DNA of 64,000 nt from Pseudomonas sp. Q11 (GCF_024494355.1 NZ_JAKNQY010000001.1:221027-285026), one strand, 5' to 3'. Positions 9,314-19,227 are shown, counted from the first letter of the stretch. Translations and numbers: made by a program. Notes: generated by a model from the sequence alone, not told the origin.

Positions 9314-9327
9314 TTGATGTAAATCAA
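9314..9327 (+). promoter_or_regulatory. Anr/FNR box (perfect consensus)
   Basis: TTGATGTAAATCAA matches the Anr/Dnr/FNR consensus TTGAT-N4-ATCAA at every defined base. It ends 94 bases before the universal stress protein start at 9422, a reasonable position for a -41.5 activator site. Anr activates genes under low oxygen in Pseudomonas, and universal stress proteins are typical targets. Confidence 0.8.
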
Positions 9328-9421
9328 GTGACCGATGCCCGATACGATCATGATCAAACCCTGACTCCACGCGGCGTGAAGGCCGTCGGGTACCCATACG
9401 TCCATGCTCGGGAGGTTTGTC

Positions 9422-10345
9422 ATGTCCACGCAATCACGCTTGATGTTGGTCGTCTCGCCGCTGATGGAACACAGTCCGGCTTTCGACCGGGCAGCGGCGC
9501 TGGCCAAGGCCGAAGGCGCCGCGCTGCATATCGTTGCCTTCGATTACCTCGAAGGCCTGGCGACCGCCAACCTGGTCAATGAGCAAGCCCTGGAGCAGAT
9601 GCGCCTGGGTTACGTTGAACGCCATCGCCACTGGCTGGAGGAGCAGGCCCGGCCACTGCGCAAGCTGGGCATCGAAGTTACGACCGAAGTGGCATGGGTC
9701 GAGCGCCCGCTGCAGGAGATTCTGGTCCATCTCAAGGAGCAGCCGATGGATGCCCTGATCAAGACGGTAGAGCATGAATCCTGGTTCTCGCGCCTGATGT
9801 TCACCCCACTGGATGTGCATCTGCTTCGCGAGAGCGAAGTACCGCTGCATTTCGTCAACAAGGTCACTCACGCCCGTCCGCGCAAAATTCTGGCGGCCAT
9901 TGACCCCTTTCATCTCGACGGCCGCTACGAAGGCCTCAACGACCGGATCCTGAGCGAAGCCAACAAACTGGCCGCTTCCTGCGATGCGAGCCTGGAAGTC
10001 ATCTACGCTTATGACTTGTCGTCCATCACCGCCTCCGAATACGGTTTCGGCAGCGGCTCGATGTTCTTTTCCTCCACCCTGGCCCGACAACTCTTCGAAT
10101 CCCAGGGCGAAGCCTTCGATACGCTGGCCGAGCGCAACGGCATCGCGCCGGACCAACGACGCATGATCATGGGCGACCCGGCCAAGGTGCTGGCCAGCTA
10201 CGCGGCATCCCATGAGATTGATGTCATTGTCATGGGTCGCGTGCGCTACACAGGCCTGGACAAGCTGATCGGTAGCACCGTGGAAGGCCTGCTGTACAAG
10301 ATGCCGTGCAGCTTGTGGGTGATTGCGCCGCAGCAGGTCGGTTGA
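9422..10345 (+). CDS. tandem universal stress protein (Anr-regulated)
   Basis: 307 residues with two Usp domains (~1-145 and ~150-305). The second carries the ATP-binding-type motif (VIVMGRVRYTGLDKLIGSTV begins it) near the C-terminus. Such tandem UspE-like proteins help Pseudomonas survive oxygen or energy limitation. The ATG at 9422 follows GGGAGG by six bases, which is better than the ATG at 9404. A perfect Anr box lies upstream. The P-type ATPase gene begins 45 bases downstream, so the two are probably one transcript. Confidence 0.88.
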   Translation: MSTQSRLMLVVSPLMEHSPAFDRAAALAKAEGAALHIVAFDYLEGLATANLVNEQALEQMRLGYVERHRHWLEEQARPLRKLGIEVTTEVAWVERPLQEILVHLKEQPMDALIKTVEHESWFSRLMFTPLDVHLLRESEVPLHFVNKVTHARPRKILAAIDPFHLDGRYEGLNDRILSEANKLAASCDASLEVIYAYDLSSITASEYGFGSGSMFFSSTLARQLFESQGEAFDTLAERNGIAPDQRRMIMGDPAKVLASYAASHEIDVIVMGRVRYTGLDKLIGSTVEGLLYKMPCSLWVIAPQQVG

Positions 10346-10390
10346 AGGCATGAACGCCAACAGTGTAATGAGCACAGGGAAAGCTGCCTG

Positions 10391-13168
10391 ATGAACCGAC
10401 CGAGCCACGCATCAACCGGGCAGGATCCGATTCCCACAGATGCCGAGGCTTGGTACACGCTGCCTGCGCAGCAAGTGCTCACGCGGCTGGAGGTCGATGA
10501 GCGAACCGGGCTGAACGACACCGAAGTTCAAGCCCGGCTTACGCGCACAGGCTTCAATCGCCTGCCGGAATCGGCCCGGCGACCCGCGTGGCTACGTTTT
10601 ATGTTGCAGTTCCACAACATCCTGATTTATGTGCTGCTGGGCTCTGCGGTGATCACCGCGTTGCTGCAACACCTGTGGGATACGGTGGTCATCCTGGCGG
10701 TGGTGGTGGCTAACGCCATTATTGGCTACGTCCAGGAAGGCAAAGCGGAAAAAGCCATGGACGCGATCCGGCAGATGCTCGCGCCCCGCGCCGCCGTGAT
10801 TCGTGCCGGTGAACGTTTGAGCATCGCGGGTGAAGCGCTGGTACCCGGCGATATCGTCTTGTTGGAGGCCGGCGATAAAGTCCCCGCGGACCTTCGCTTG
10901 CTGCACGCCAACAGGCTGCAGATTCAGGAAGCCATCCTGACCGGTGAATCCGCCGCCGTGGAAAAGCGCGTTGAGCCGGTGCGCATGGGAGCTGCCCTGG
11001 GGGATCGTGCCTGCATGGCCTTCAGCGGAACCCTGGTGACCTGTGGGCAGGCCACCGGGGTCGTGGTCGCGACCGCAACTGCCGCAGAGATCGGGCGCAT
11101 CAGCAATCTGTTGTCGGAAGTCGAGACACTGACCACGCCATTGGTCCAGCAAATGAACGTCTTCGCGCGCTGGCTGACAATATTGATTCTGTTAGTGGGC
11201 GCTCTGTTACTGGTTTACGGTCATTTTGTCGGCCATTACGCCTTCAACGAGATCTTCATGGTGGTGGTGGGCATGTCGGTCGCCGCCATACCCGAAGGAC
11301 TGCCCGCCGTACTGACCATTACCCTGGCGGTCGGGGTTCGCGCGATGGCCCATCGCAACGCCATCGTGCGCCGCTTGCCCGCCATCGAAACCCTGGGCTC
11401 GGTTTCGGTCATCTGCACGGACAAGACCGGCACCCTCACCCGCAACGAAATGATGGTCGCGTCGGTGGTCACCTGTGATCTCACGTTCACGGTCGACGGC
11501 GCCGGTTATCAACCGTCGGGAAACATGAACCTGGCCGACCAGTTGATCGACACCTCCAACCACCCCACGTTAGCCGAACTGGGACGCGCCGCCTCGCTCT
11601 GCAATGACGCGGTGTTGAAGCAACACAAAGCCACATGGAAGGTCGAGGGCGATCCCATGGAAGGCGCACTGCTGGCGTTTTCCGTGAAGGCCGGGATCGA
11701 TGGCGAAGAAGAGCGACGCACTTGGCCCCGCACCGATGCCATTCCGTTTGACGCCAAACACCGCTTCATGGCGACGCTGCATCACAACCATGAGCGACAA
11801 GCCTCAATCTATGTAAAAGGCGCGCCGGAGCAGATCCTGGCCATGTGCGCGCAGCAGCGTGGCAGTAGCGGCGCCACGGAGCCGCTCAATCCTGACTACT
11901 GGCACCAACAGGCAAACACCATTGCCAGCAAAGGTCAGCGCGTGCTGGCGTTTGCCAGCCGACCCGTGCCGTCCGAGCACGTCGTGTTGGAATTTGGCGA
12001 CGTGCAGGGTTCGCTGACGCTGCTTGGCATGACCGGCATGATCGACCCACCTCGCCCTGAAACGATCCAGGCCGTCCAGCAATGCCAGGCCGCCGGCATT
12101 GCAGTGAAAATGATCACCGGCGATCACTCCGGCACCGCCGCCGCCATCGGCGCGCAAATCGGCCTGCAAAATCCTGACAAGGTGCTGACGGGCGTCGACC
12201 TGGACGCGATGGACGACGGCACGCTCAAAGAGGCGCTCAAAGAGGTAAATATCTTCGCCCGCACCAGCCCCGAACATAAGCTGCGGCTGGTGATGCTGCT
12301 GCAGTCGAACGGCATGACCGTGGCCATGACCGGCGACGGGGTCAACGACGCACCAGCGCTCAAACGCGCCGACGCCGGCATCGCCATGGGTGACAAAGGC
12401 AGTGAAGCGGCAAAAGAGGCGGCGGACCTGGTACTGGCCGATGACAACTTCGCCTCCATCGTGGCTGCCGTACGTGAAGGCCGGACCGTCTACGACAACA
12501 TCAAGAAAGTGCTGAGCTGGACGTTGCCCACCAACGCCGGCGAAACCATGACCATCATTGTCGCGCTGCTGTTTGGCTTCACCCTGCCGGTGACACCGAT
12601 TCAGATCTTGTGGATCAACCTGATTACCGCGATCACGCTGGGTATCGCCCTGGCGTTCGAGCCGACCGAAGAAAACACCATGCGCAGGCCACCACGCTCA
12701 AGGCACGAGCCGTTGATAAGCGGTGCGTTGATCTGGCACATGGTGCTGGTTTCGATCCTGTTTCTTTGCGGCGTCTACGGGATTTTTACCTACGCGCTCG
12801 ACCGGGGCTACCCGGTGGAGTTGGCCCGCACCATCGCTGTCAACACATTGGTAGTGATGGAAATATTCCACCTGTTCTTCATTCGCAATCTTTATGGCAC
12901 GTCACTGACCTGGAAGGCTGTCAGAGGTACAAAGGTCGTGTGGCTGACCGTCGCGGTGGTAACCTTCGCTCAGTTCGCCATCACCTACGCGCCGCCCCTG
13001 CAAAGGGTGTTTGCCACTCAAGCGATTCCCTTTATGGATGGGCTATTGATTATCGCAGTGGGCATCGCGCTCTTTGCGATCATCGAAACTGAAAAACAGA
13101 TTCGGCTACGGTTAACCGACCCCAAGGGCGCTACGCTCATAGTGGGACAGGACCCGAAGTCACCCTGA
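10391..13168 (+). CDS. P-type cation-transporting ATPase (P2/type II)
   Basis: 925 residues with the complete P-type ATPase order: N-terminal cation_ATPase_N region, first helix pairs (~70-115), actuator domain with TGES (184-187), the membrane ion-site motif AAIPEGLPA (~299-306), phosphorylated Asp344 in DKTGTLT, the nucleotide domain (KGAPEQIL), hinge MTGDGVNDAPAL, and six C-terminal helices. The PEGL motif places it in type II (Ca2+ or Na+/K+-like pumps) rather than heavy-metal type I. Its ion cannot be read from the sequence. It lies between two universal stress protein genes behind an Anr box, suggesting ion homeostasis during oxygen limitation. Confidence 0.88.
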   Translation: MNRPSHASTGQDPIPTDAEAWYTLPAQQVLTRLEVDERTGLNDTEVQARLTRTGFNRLPESARRPAWLRFMLQFHNILIYVLLGSAVITALLQHLWDTVVILAVVVANAIIGYVQEGKAEKAMDAIRQMLAPRAAVIRAGERLSIAGEALVPGDIVLLEAGDKVPADLRLLHANRLQIQEAILTGESAAVEKRVEPVRMGAALGDRACMAFSGTLVTCGQATGVVVATATAAEIGRISNLLSEVETLTTPLVQQMNVFARWLTILILLVGALLLVYGHFVGHYAFNEIFMVVVGMSVAAIPEGLPAVLTITLAVGVRAMAHRNAIVRRLPAIETLGSVSVICTDKTGTLTRNEMMVASVVTCDLTFTVDGAGYQPSGNMNLADQLIDTSNHPTLAELGRAASLCNDAVLKQHKATWKVEGDPMEGALLAFSVKAGIDGEEERRTWPRTDAIPFDAKHRFMATLHHNHERQASIYVKGAPEQILAMCAQQRGSSGATEPLNPDYWHQQANTIASKGQRVLAFASRPVPSEHVVLEFGDVQGSLTLLGMTGMIDPPRPETIQAVQQCQAAGIAVKMITGDHSGTAAAIGAQIGLQNPDKVLTGVDLDAMDDGTLKEALKEVNIFARTSPEHKLRLVMLLQSNGMTVAMTGDGVNDAPALKRADAGIAMGDKGSEAAKEAADLVLADDNFASIVAAVREGRTVYDNIKKVLSWTLPTNAGETMTIIVALLFGFTLPVTPIQILWINLITAITLGIALAFEPTEENTMRRPPRSRHEPLISGALIWHMVLVSILFLCGVYGIFTYALDRGYPVELARTIAVNTLVVMEIFHLFFIRNLYGTSLTWKAVRGTKVVWLTVAVVTFAQFAITYAPPLQRVFATQAIPFMDGLLIIAVGIALFAIIETEKQIRLRLTDPKGATLIVGQDPKSP

Positions 13169-13229
13169 CGCTGCGGATGGCAAGGTGTTCGACCAGCCGC
13201 TGAATGTTACTGAAAGAGGATCCGGAAAA

Positions 13230-13664
13230 ATGCACAAAGTATTGGTTGCTGTCGATGGTTCAGAGCACTCCGAACGTGTCGTGCATTACCTCATTGGACT
13301 GATCCAGAACGGCGGACTGCTGGGAGGCAGCGTGGAGGTACATCTGGTGAATGTGCAGTCATTTTTACCTACGCGTATCGCGCAAACCATGAGCAAAGAT
13401 GAACTCGATCGTTATTACGACGGCAAGAGTGCCGAGGATGCACAAAAGGCAATCGCCCTTCTGAGGCAGCACGGCATCGCGTTCACTTTCCATACGCTAC
13501 ACGGCGACGCAGCCAGCAGAATCGTGGCGTGTTCCAAAACCTTGGGATGCGACAGCATCATCCTGGGTTCGCACGGTAATGGCTTCCTGGAAGGAATTTT
13601 CCTGGGGTCTGTCGCGGCCAAAGTGATCCAGCTGTCCAGTATCCCGATTACCTTGGTCAAATAA
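13230..13664 (+). CDS. small universal stress protein
   Basis: 144 residues, a single Usp domain. It begins MHKVLVAVDGSEHSERVV and ends with the ATP-binding-type segment ILGSHGNGFLEGIFLGSVAAKV, so it probably binds ATP. The start ATG at 13230 is preceded by AGAGGA. It follows the P-type ATPase by 61 bases on the same strand and is likely the last gene of the Anr-controlled stress block. Confidence 0.85.
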   Translation: MHKVLVAVDGSEHSERVVHYLIGLIQNGGLLGGSVEVHLVNVQSFLPTRIAQTMSKDELDRYYDGKSAEDAQKAIALLRQHGIAFTFHTLHGDAASRIVACSKTLGCDSIILGSHGNGFLEGIFLGSVAAKVIQLSSIPITLVK

Positions 13665-13773
13665 CCAAAAAAGACTTGCAGTTGATGGCGCATCAGGGGG
13701 CCTGGAGCATCAGCGTCGCCAGGCGACCATGGTCCATAACACCCAACACATGGGTGTCTGTCATAGCGGCTGA

Positions 13774-15099
13774 TCAAGCCAACCCCTGCTCTTTCAACCG
13801 CCGGTACAAAGTACGTTCGCTGATACCCAAGTGCCGGGCCAGCTCACTGCGGGTCCCTTTGAACGCAGACAGGATCTGGGCCAGCGAGTGGTCCTCAGAA
13901 ACAGCCGGGTTAGCCAGTCGTTGGGCTATCGCAGCGGGGGCCTGGGGTAAATGCACGGAGTGAATGACCCCGTCATCGGCAAACAGGCTAGCTCTTTCCA
14001 GCACATTGCGAAGCTCACGGATATTGCCCGGCCAGGAGTATCGCTGCAGTTGCATCAAGGCATCGGCGTCGATGGTCAGCCGGCGCTTGCCCGTACCGGA
14101 ACGTTGCAATAACGAATTCACCAGCAGCGCGATGTCCTCCACGCGATTGCGCAGAGGCGGTAAATGAATGGGAAATACGCTGATGCGGTAGTACAGGTCT
14201 TGCCTGAACTCACCCAGGGCCATCATCTGTTCCAAGGGCTTATGGGTGGCGGCAACCAACCGAAAATCTGCATGCAAGGTTTCCACGCCGCCAACACGGC
14301 GATAGGTGCCCGACTCAATCAGCCTGAGCAGTTTCACCTGCATGGCCAAGGGAACGTCGCCGATTTCATCAAGAAACAGCGTACCGCCTTGGGCCGTTTC
14401 GACCAGACCCTGCTTGCGCAGGGTGGCACCGGTGAACGCGCCTTTCTCGTGGCCGAACAGTTCGCTCTCGAACAGCGTTTCAGTCAACCCGGAACAGTCC
14501 ACCACCACAAAGGGCCCGTTGGCCCGCTCGCTGGTTTCATGGACCGCGCGCGCAAACAGCTCCTTCCCCGTACCGGACTCCCCCAACAGCAGCACCGGCA
14601 ACATGGACGGCGCGACCCGCTGCAGTTCAGACAGTGCACGGTTGAACGCAGGTGAGCTGCCCACCAGGCCCTCGTTGCTGGGCCGCGCCGAGGCGCTGCG
14701 TACCAGGGTAAGGCGCTCCACATAAGCGGTGATGTCGCCATGGTCATTGAGGATCGGCCGCAGTTCCACGTCGACATGTTCAGGCCCGCGTGGGGTGTGG
14801 TGAATGTGCAGGACCCGATCCGGGCCGCGCATCTCCCTGGCCTTCTTCATCGGGCAGTTCTCCCCCGCCTGATCGCAAGGAACATCGTAATGATGGGAAA
14901 TCCGATAGCACTTATGACCAATAAACGGTTTATCGGCACTGCCGAACTGGCGCCGATAGGCGGTGTTCGCCGCCAGAATGTTGTAGTCCGGGTCCAGCAC
15001 GATCATCGGCTGTGGCTCGTGCTCGAGAAACGAAACCAGTGACTGCACCTGATCCGGTGCGGGGATCGAATTGTTCGGGGTCGGCAGGATAGTGCTCAT
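13774..15099 (-). CDS. fisR: FisR-like sigma-54-dependent activator of sulfide oxidation
   Basis: 441 residues: a PAS-like input (~18-130), an AAA+ sigma-54 interaction domain (Walker [15 protein letters not shown] loop, [11 protein letters not shown]) and a Fis-type HTH ([20 protein letters not shown]). Three cysteines, Cys64, Cys75 and Cys82, are spaced C-x10-C-x6-C, the same spacing as Cys53/64/71 of Cupriavidus FisR, which sense persulfide. The ATG at 15099 has AGGA and is preferred to the one 27 codons upstream. It is transcribed away from a perfect -24/-12 promoter and the sulfide-oxidation operon it presumably controls. Assignment rests on the cysteine spacing plus context. Confidence 0.85.
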   Translation of the reverse strand: MSTILPTPNNSIPAPDQVQSLVSFLEHEPQPMIVLDPDYNILAANTAYRRQFGSADKPFIGHKCYRISHHYDVPCDQAGENCPMKKAREMRGPDRVLHIHHTPRGPEHVDVELRPILNDHGDITAYVERLTLVRSASARPSNEGLVGSSPAFNRALSELQRVAPSMLPVLLLGESGTGKELFARAVHETSERANGPFVVVDCSGLTETLFESELFGHEKGAFTGATLRKQGLVETAQGGTLFLDEIGDVPLAMQVKLLRLIESGTYRRVGGVETLHADFRLVAATHKPLEQMMALGEFRQDLYYRISVFPIHLPPLRNRVEDIALLVNSLLQRSGTGKRRLTIDADALMQLQRYSWPGNIRELRNVLERASLFADDGVIHSVHLPQAPAAIAQRLANPAVSEDHSLAQILSAFKGTRSELARHLGISERTLYRRLKEQGLA

Positions 15100-15265
15100 C
15101 GAAGTTCCTGTGGATTCATCCGGACGCAGTGACACTGCCACTATGCCAACAAACACTGCCAATGGCAGTTGTTTATTCATGCGCGTGAAAAGCCGGCTTC
15201 CAACCTACGAAAATAAACACAGTTAATTCAAAGGGATACTTAGGAATTTTCACTCAATCGGCCCA

Positions 15266-15281
15266 TGGCAAACTTATTGCT
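15266..15281 (+). promoter_or_regulatory. sigma-54 (-24/-12) promoter of the sulfide oxidation operon
   Basis: TGGCAAACTTATTGCT matches TGGCA-N6-TTGCT exactly, with the required GG-to-GC spacing. The predicted start of transcription is near 15292, about 33 bases before the dioxygenase ATG. The FisR-like activator gene diverges from it. Confidence 0.85.
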
Positions 15282-15324
15282 ATGTCAGTTGAACCTGTCG
15301 GCAACAAGATTAAGGAAACCGATC

Positions 15325-16203
15325 ATGACCGCTACACTGAACGTCGAAGGATTTTTTGATCCCGATACTCATACTGTCAGTTATATCGTGCTTGATCAGG
15401 CGACCCGCCACTGCGCACTCGTGGACAGCGTACTGGATTACGATCCCAAGTCCGGCCACACCATGACGCGGTCTGCCGACAGGTTGATCGCCAGGGTGGC
15501 CGAGCTGGACGCCAAGGTTCAGTGGATTCTTGAAACCCATGTCCACGCCGACCACCTCACGGCAGCGCCATACCTGAAAGAAAAGCTGGGAGGCAAGATC
15601 GGCATCGGCAGTCGCATCACCACCGTGCAGCAAGCCTTTGGCACGCTGTTCAATACCGGTGACGACATGGCCCAGGATGGAAGTCAGTTCGATCAACTGT
15701 TCGTCAATGAATACACGTTCTCCATCGGCTCGCTGCAATGCCGTGCGATGCATACGCCAGGCCATACACCCGCCTGCATGACGTACGTCGTCAGCGACGC
15801 CAGGCAAATGGTGGCATTTGTCGGCGACACCCTGTTCATGCCCGACTACGGTACGGCGCGCTGTGATTTTCCAGGCGGCGATGCCCGCACCCTGTTTCGG
15901 TCCATCAACAAGGTGCTGAGCCTGCCGGCCGATACGGTGCTGTACATGTGCCACGACTACCAGCCCGAAGGCCGCGAGGTACTGTTCGCCAGTACCGTTG
16001 CCGAGCAGCGCGCCGACAATATCCATGTGCGTAATGGCATCAGTGAAGAAGAGTTCGTGGCCATGCGCACCAAGCGTGACAGCACGTTGGAAATGCCGAC
16101 GCTGATCCTGCCATCGGTTCAGATCAACATGCGCGCAGGACACTTCCCCGAGCCTGAATCGAATGGCACACGCTATTTGAAGATTCCGCTCAACGTGCTC
16201 TGA
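15325..16203 (+). CDS. MBL-fold persulfide dioxygenase
   Basis: 292 residues of metallo-beta-lactamase fold, ETHE1/Blh type. The metal motif is THVHADHLTA (His72, His74, Asp76, His77), followed by HTPGHTPACM and VGDTLFMPDYGTARCDFPGG, which is typical of persulfide dioxygenases that oxidise glutathione persulfide to sulfite with O2 and mononuclear iron. The ATG at 15325 follows AAGGA; the longer frame starting at 15265 would overlap the sigma-54 promoter. First gene of the operon, so it would clear the persulfide made by the SQR encoded next. Confidence 0.87.
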   Translation: MTATLNVEGFFDPDTHTVSYIVLDQATRHCALVDSVLDYDPKSGHTMTRSADRLIARVAELDAKVQWILETHVHADHLTAAPYLKEKLGGKIGIGSRITTVQQAFGTLFNTGDDMAQDGSQFDQLFVNEYTFSIGSLQCRAMHTPGHTPACMTYVVSDARQMVAFVGDTLFMPDYGTARCDFPGGDARTLFRSINKVLSLPADTVLYMCHDYQPEGREVLFASTVAEQRADNIHVRNGISEEEFVAMRTKRDSTLEMPTLILPSVQINMRAGHFPEPESNGTRYLKIPLNVL

Positions 16204-16244
16204 CGTCCCCTCCCCTATAAGAAAATCCCATCACGGAGACCACC

Positions 16245-17915
16245 ATGGACATCCGCCACCTTGCGCCAGGCTTAGCGGTATCAGAGCAGATTTTTTCCCA
16301 TCAATTGACGGAACTGAAAAACACCGGCTTTCGCGCCATTGTCTGTAATCGCCCGGACGGCGAAGGCGGCGATCAACCCTTGTTTGCCGAAATCAAGCGC
16401 GCGGCTGAGGCGATGGGCATTGAAGCTCACTATCTTCCCGCGGAATCGGGCAAGGTCACCGACGAACAAGGCGTTGCCTTCGGCCTGCTATTTGAATCGC
16501 TGCCAAAACCGGTGTTGGCGTATTGCCGCTCGGGCATGCGCTCGACAACCCTGTGGGCGCTGTCACAAGCGAGCCTGCTGCCACTGCCGCAGATCGTCGA
16601 AACAGCCAAAGATGCCGGGTTTGACATGAAAGGCGTTATCCGCCGGATTGCGAACAAGGGGCAGACCCCGATCGAAGTGGCCGAGGCCGAACATGTCGTG
16701 GTCATTATCGGCGGCGGCGCAGCGGGCATTGCGGCGGCATCCAGTTTATTGGCCAGGGAACCGGGGCTCGACATCGCCATCATTGACCCGGCAGATGTGC
16801 ATTATTACCAGCCAGGCTGGACGTTGGTCGGTTGCGGTGTCTTTGATGCCCCCCGGACCGCCCACACGATGGGCTCGACCATTCCTCGCGGTGTGCACTG
16901 GATCAAAGCTGCCGTGGCCGCTTTTGAACCCGAGCGAAATGCGCTCATTCTCGATGGGTGCAGAGTCGTCAAGTATCAACAACTGATCGTATGCCCTGGC
17001 CTGAAACTCAACTGGAATGCCATTGAAGGTCTGCCGCAGACATTGGGTCGCAACGGCGTCACATCAAACTATCTGTATCATCTCGCCCCCTATACCTGGG
17101 AGTGCGTGCAGCAACTGCGCAGTGGCCGGGCCATTTTCACGCAACCACCCATGCCGATCAAATGTGCCGGGGCGCCGCAAAAAGCCATGTATCTCTCTGC
17201 CGACCACTGGCGGCGTGAAGGGGTACTCGGCAACATCAAGATCGATTTCTGCAGTGCCGCAGCGGTGCTGTTCGGCGTGCCCGATTATGTTCCGGCCCTG
17301 ATGGAGTACATCCGCGCCTACGGCATCGACCTGAACTTCGGCAGCACGCTGACGAGCGTTGACGGCCCCACGCGAACCGCCACCTTCAGTTGCGCCAAGC
17401 CCGATGGCACACGCCAGCTTGTCACACGCGACTTCGACCTGCTGCATGTGGTGCCCCCACAGATTGCACCGGACTTTATCCGTGTCAGCCCCCTCGCCGA
17501 TGCCGCTGGCTGGATTGATGTCGACCCCGACACGCTGCGCCATAAAACCTGGGCGAATATTCACGCACTGGGCGACGCCACCAACTCCAGCAACGCCAAA
17601 ACCGCCGCGGCCGCTCGCAAGCAGGCGCCCGTGGTCGCCCATAACGTGCTGGCGGCCATGGGTAAAACCAAGGGCAACGCCCACTACGACGGTTACGGCT
17701 CCTGCCCGCTGACAGTCGAACGGGGCAAGATCGTCCTGGCGGAGTTCACCTATGGCGGCACCGTCGCCCCCAGTTTCCCGTCCTGGCTGATTGACGGTAC
17801 CCGGCCATCGAGGCTGGCTTGGCTGCTCAAGGAGCGGATTCTCCCTCCGTTGTATTGGAAGGGCATGCTCAAGGGACATGAGTGGCTGGCTAAACCGGAG
17901 TTGGCGGATCTATGA
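16245..17915 (+). CDS. fusion of DUF442 rhodanese-like domain and sulfide:quinone oxidoreductase
   Basis: 556 residues. Residues 1-~140 are a DUF442 (Blh N-terminal/TIGR01244-like) domain whose loop, AYCRSGMRS with Cys94, has the CxxGxR form of a sulfurtransferase. From ~150 there is an FAD oxidoreductase: Rossmann motif VVIIGGGAAGIAAASSLL, VHYYQPGWTLVGCGVF (Cys197), and PIKCAGAPQKAM (Cys307), the resolving-cysteine motif of type II SQRs. The position usually read as GDCTN in human and staphylococcal enzymes is GDATN here. It should oxidise sulfide to persulfide and pass electrons to ubiquinone at the membrane, with the fused domain able to take the sulfane sulfur. The start at 16245 follows ACGGAGA. 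Confidence 0.85.
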   Translation: MDIRHLAPGLAVSEQIFSHQLTELKNTGFRAIVCNRPDGEGGDQPLFAEIKRAAEAMGIEAHYLPAESGKVTDEQGVAFGLLFESLPKPVLAYCRSGMRSTTLWALSQASLLPLPQIVETAKDAGFDMKGVIRRIANKGQTPIEVAEAEHVVVIIGGGAAGIAAASSLLAREPGLDIAIIDPADVHYYQPGWTLVGCGVFDAPRTAHTMGSTIPRGVHWIKAAVAAFEPERNALILDGCRVVKYQQLIVCPGLKLNWNAIEGLPQTLGRNGVTSNYLYHLAPYTWECVQQLRSGRAIFTQPPMPIKCAGAPQKAMYLSADHWRREGVLGNIKIDFCSAAAVLFGVPDYVPALMEYIRAYGIDLNFGSTLTSVDGPTRTATFSCAKPDGTRQLVTRDFDLLHVVPPQIAPDFIRVSPLADAAGWIDVDPDTLRHKTWANIHALGDATNSSNAKTAAAARKQAPVVAHNVLAAMGKTKGNAHYDGYGSCPLTVERGKIVLAEFTYGGTVAPSFPSWLIDGTRPSRLAWLLKERILPPLYWKGMLKGHEWLAKPELADL

Positions 17916-17943
17916 AACCAGACCTCAAGGCAAGGAGAGAGGG

Positions 17944-18747
17944 ATGATCATGGTCTTGTTGCTCGGCCTCACCGTGGGTGTGATTCTGGCGCTGACCGGC
18001 GCTGGCGGAGGAATCCTGGCGGTTCCCCTGCTGGTCTTCGGCGCCGGCCTGAGCATGGCCGAAGCCGGACCCATCGGCTTGCTGGCGGTGGGTTTGGCCG
18101 CGTCCCTGGGTGCGGTGATGGGCCTTAGAAACGGCACCGTACGCTATAAGGCTGCGTTGCTGACCGCAGGCGCGGGGATCATCTGCTCTCCATTGGGGAT
18201 CTGGCTGGCTCAGCGCACGCCCAACCGTCCCTTGGCGGTCCTGTTTGCCCTTCTATTGCTGTACGTGGCCTTCCGGGCCTTTCAAAAATCATTGCCCTCG
18301 CACGCCGATTCCAAAACCACGTCGATGCTCAAACCCCCGCCCTGTGTACTGGACGAAAAACGCGGCAAGCTCCATTGGACCGCCCCCTGCGCATGGGCGC
18401 TTGCGGTCTCCGGCATGGTCGCCGGCGCGCTGTCCGGTTTGCTGGGTGTGGGCGGCGGCTTTGTCATGGTTCCGGCGCTCCAGCGCTACACCAATCTGAC
18501 CACCCAGTCGGTGCTCGCCACTTCGCTGACGGTCATAGCCCTGATTTCAATTTCCGGTGTGCTGGCGAGCTCGGCAGCGGGTCATTTGCAATGGGCGATT
18601 GCCGTGCCCTTTACCCTTGGCGCGCTGTTGGGAATGACCGGCGGGCGCCTGCTCGCCGCCCGGCTGCCAGAGCCGTATCTGCAAAAAGGCTTTGCCATTC
18701 TGGCCGCGTTGGTGGCTCTGGCATTGGTTGTAAAGGCCTTTGTTTAA
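17944..18747 (+). CDS. TauE/SafE-family sulfite/anion exporter
   Basis: 267 residues, about eight membrane helices in two homologous halves. Each half starts with a Gly-rich re-entrant pattern (LTGAGGGILAVPLL near residue 20 and LSGLLGVGGGFVMVP near 165), the TauE/SafE hallmark. The ATG at 17944 follows AAGGAGAGAGG; the longer frame reaching back to 17791 runs inside the SQR gene and is not used. In this operon it most likely exports sulfite, the product of the persulfide dioxygenase. Confidence 0.85.
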   Translation: MIMVLLLGLTVGVILALTGAGGGILAVPLLVFGAGLSMAEAGPIGLLAVGLAASLGAVMGLRNGTVRYKAALLTAGAGIICSPLGIWLAQRTPNRPLAVLFALLLLYVAFRAFQKSLPSHADSKTTSMLKPPPCVLDEKRGKLHWTAPCAWALAVSGMVAGALSGLLGVGGGFVMVPALQRYTNLTTQSVLATSLTVIALISISGVLASSAAGHLQWAIAVPFTLGALLGMTGGRLLAARLPEPYLQKGFAILAALVALALVVKAFV

Positions 18748-18790
18748 TCGCCTGGAGGAGTCTCAACGTGGTTTGTAGCGGAGAAATTTC

Positions 18791-19225
18791 ATGAACATTG
18801 ACTGGCTCAATTTCACGCCTTGGTCATCCCTTGCCGGCGGTGCGTTGATTGGTGTGGCTGCCAGCCTTTTCGTTGTCGCCAATGGACGTATCGCCGGCAT
18901 CAGCGGTTTGCTCGGCAGCCTGCTGCAGCGAGGTAGCGAGGGGGTGAGTGAGAAAGCCCTGTTTCTATTGGGACTGCTCGTTGCGCCGCTGGTATGGGGC
19001 CTGTTCACCGCGTTGCCGCAGATTGAGTTTCAGAGCGGCTGGCTCGGCCTCACCGCCGCCGGTCTGTTGGTGGGCATCGGCACCCGCTACGGGTCGGGCT
19101 GTACCAGCGGCCATGGCGTATGTGGCCTGTCGCGCCTGTCACCGCGTTCGATGATCGCCACGGCATGTTTCATGTTCAGCGGTTTCGCCACGGTCTTTGT
19201 CCTGCGTCATGTACTGGGAGGTTGA
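18791..19225 (+). CDS. YeeE/YedE (PmpA-like) sulfur transport protein, first half
   Basis: 144 residues with four hydrophobic helices. It contains [20 protein letters not shown], the conserved cysteine-containing motif of YeeE/YedE proteins, where the Cys residues relay thiosulfate or persulfide sulfur. GGAGA lies seven bases before the ATG. YeeE/YedE proteins of this half-length normally occur as adjacent pairs, and the next gene is the partner. The pair resembles PmpA/PmpB of BigR-type operons. Confidence 0.85.
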   Translation: MNIDWLNFTPWSSLAGGALIGVAASLFVVANGRIAGISGLLGSLLQRGSEGVSEKALFLLGLLVAPLVWGLFTALPQIEFQSGWLGLTAAGLLVGIGTRYGSGCTSGHGVCGLSRLSPRSMIATACFMFSGFATVFVLRHVLGG

Positions 19226-19227
19226 AC

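Noticed and set aside
15185..15253. GTGAAAA/TTTTCAC and AATTC/GAATT dyads as FisR binding sites
   Set aside because: Arms are short, far apart or too close to the -24 element; the pattern is not convincing enough to list as an operator.
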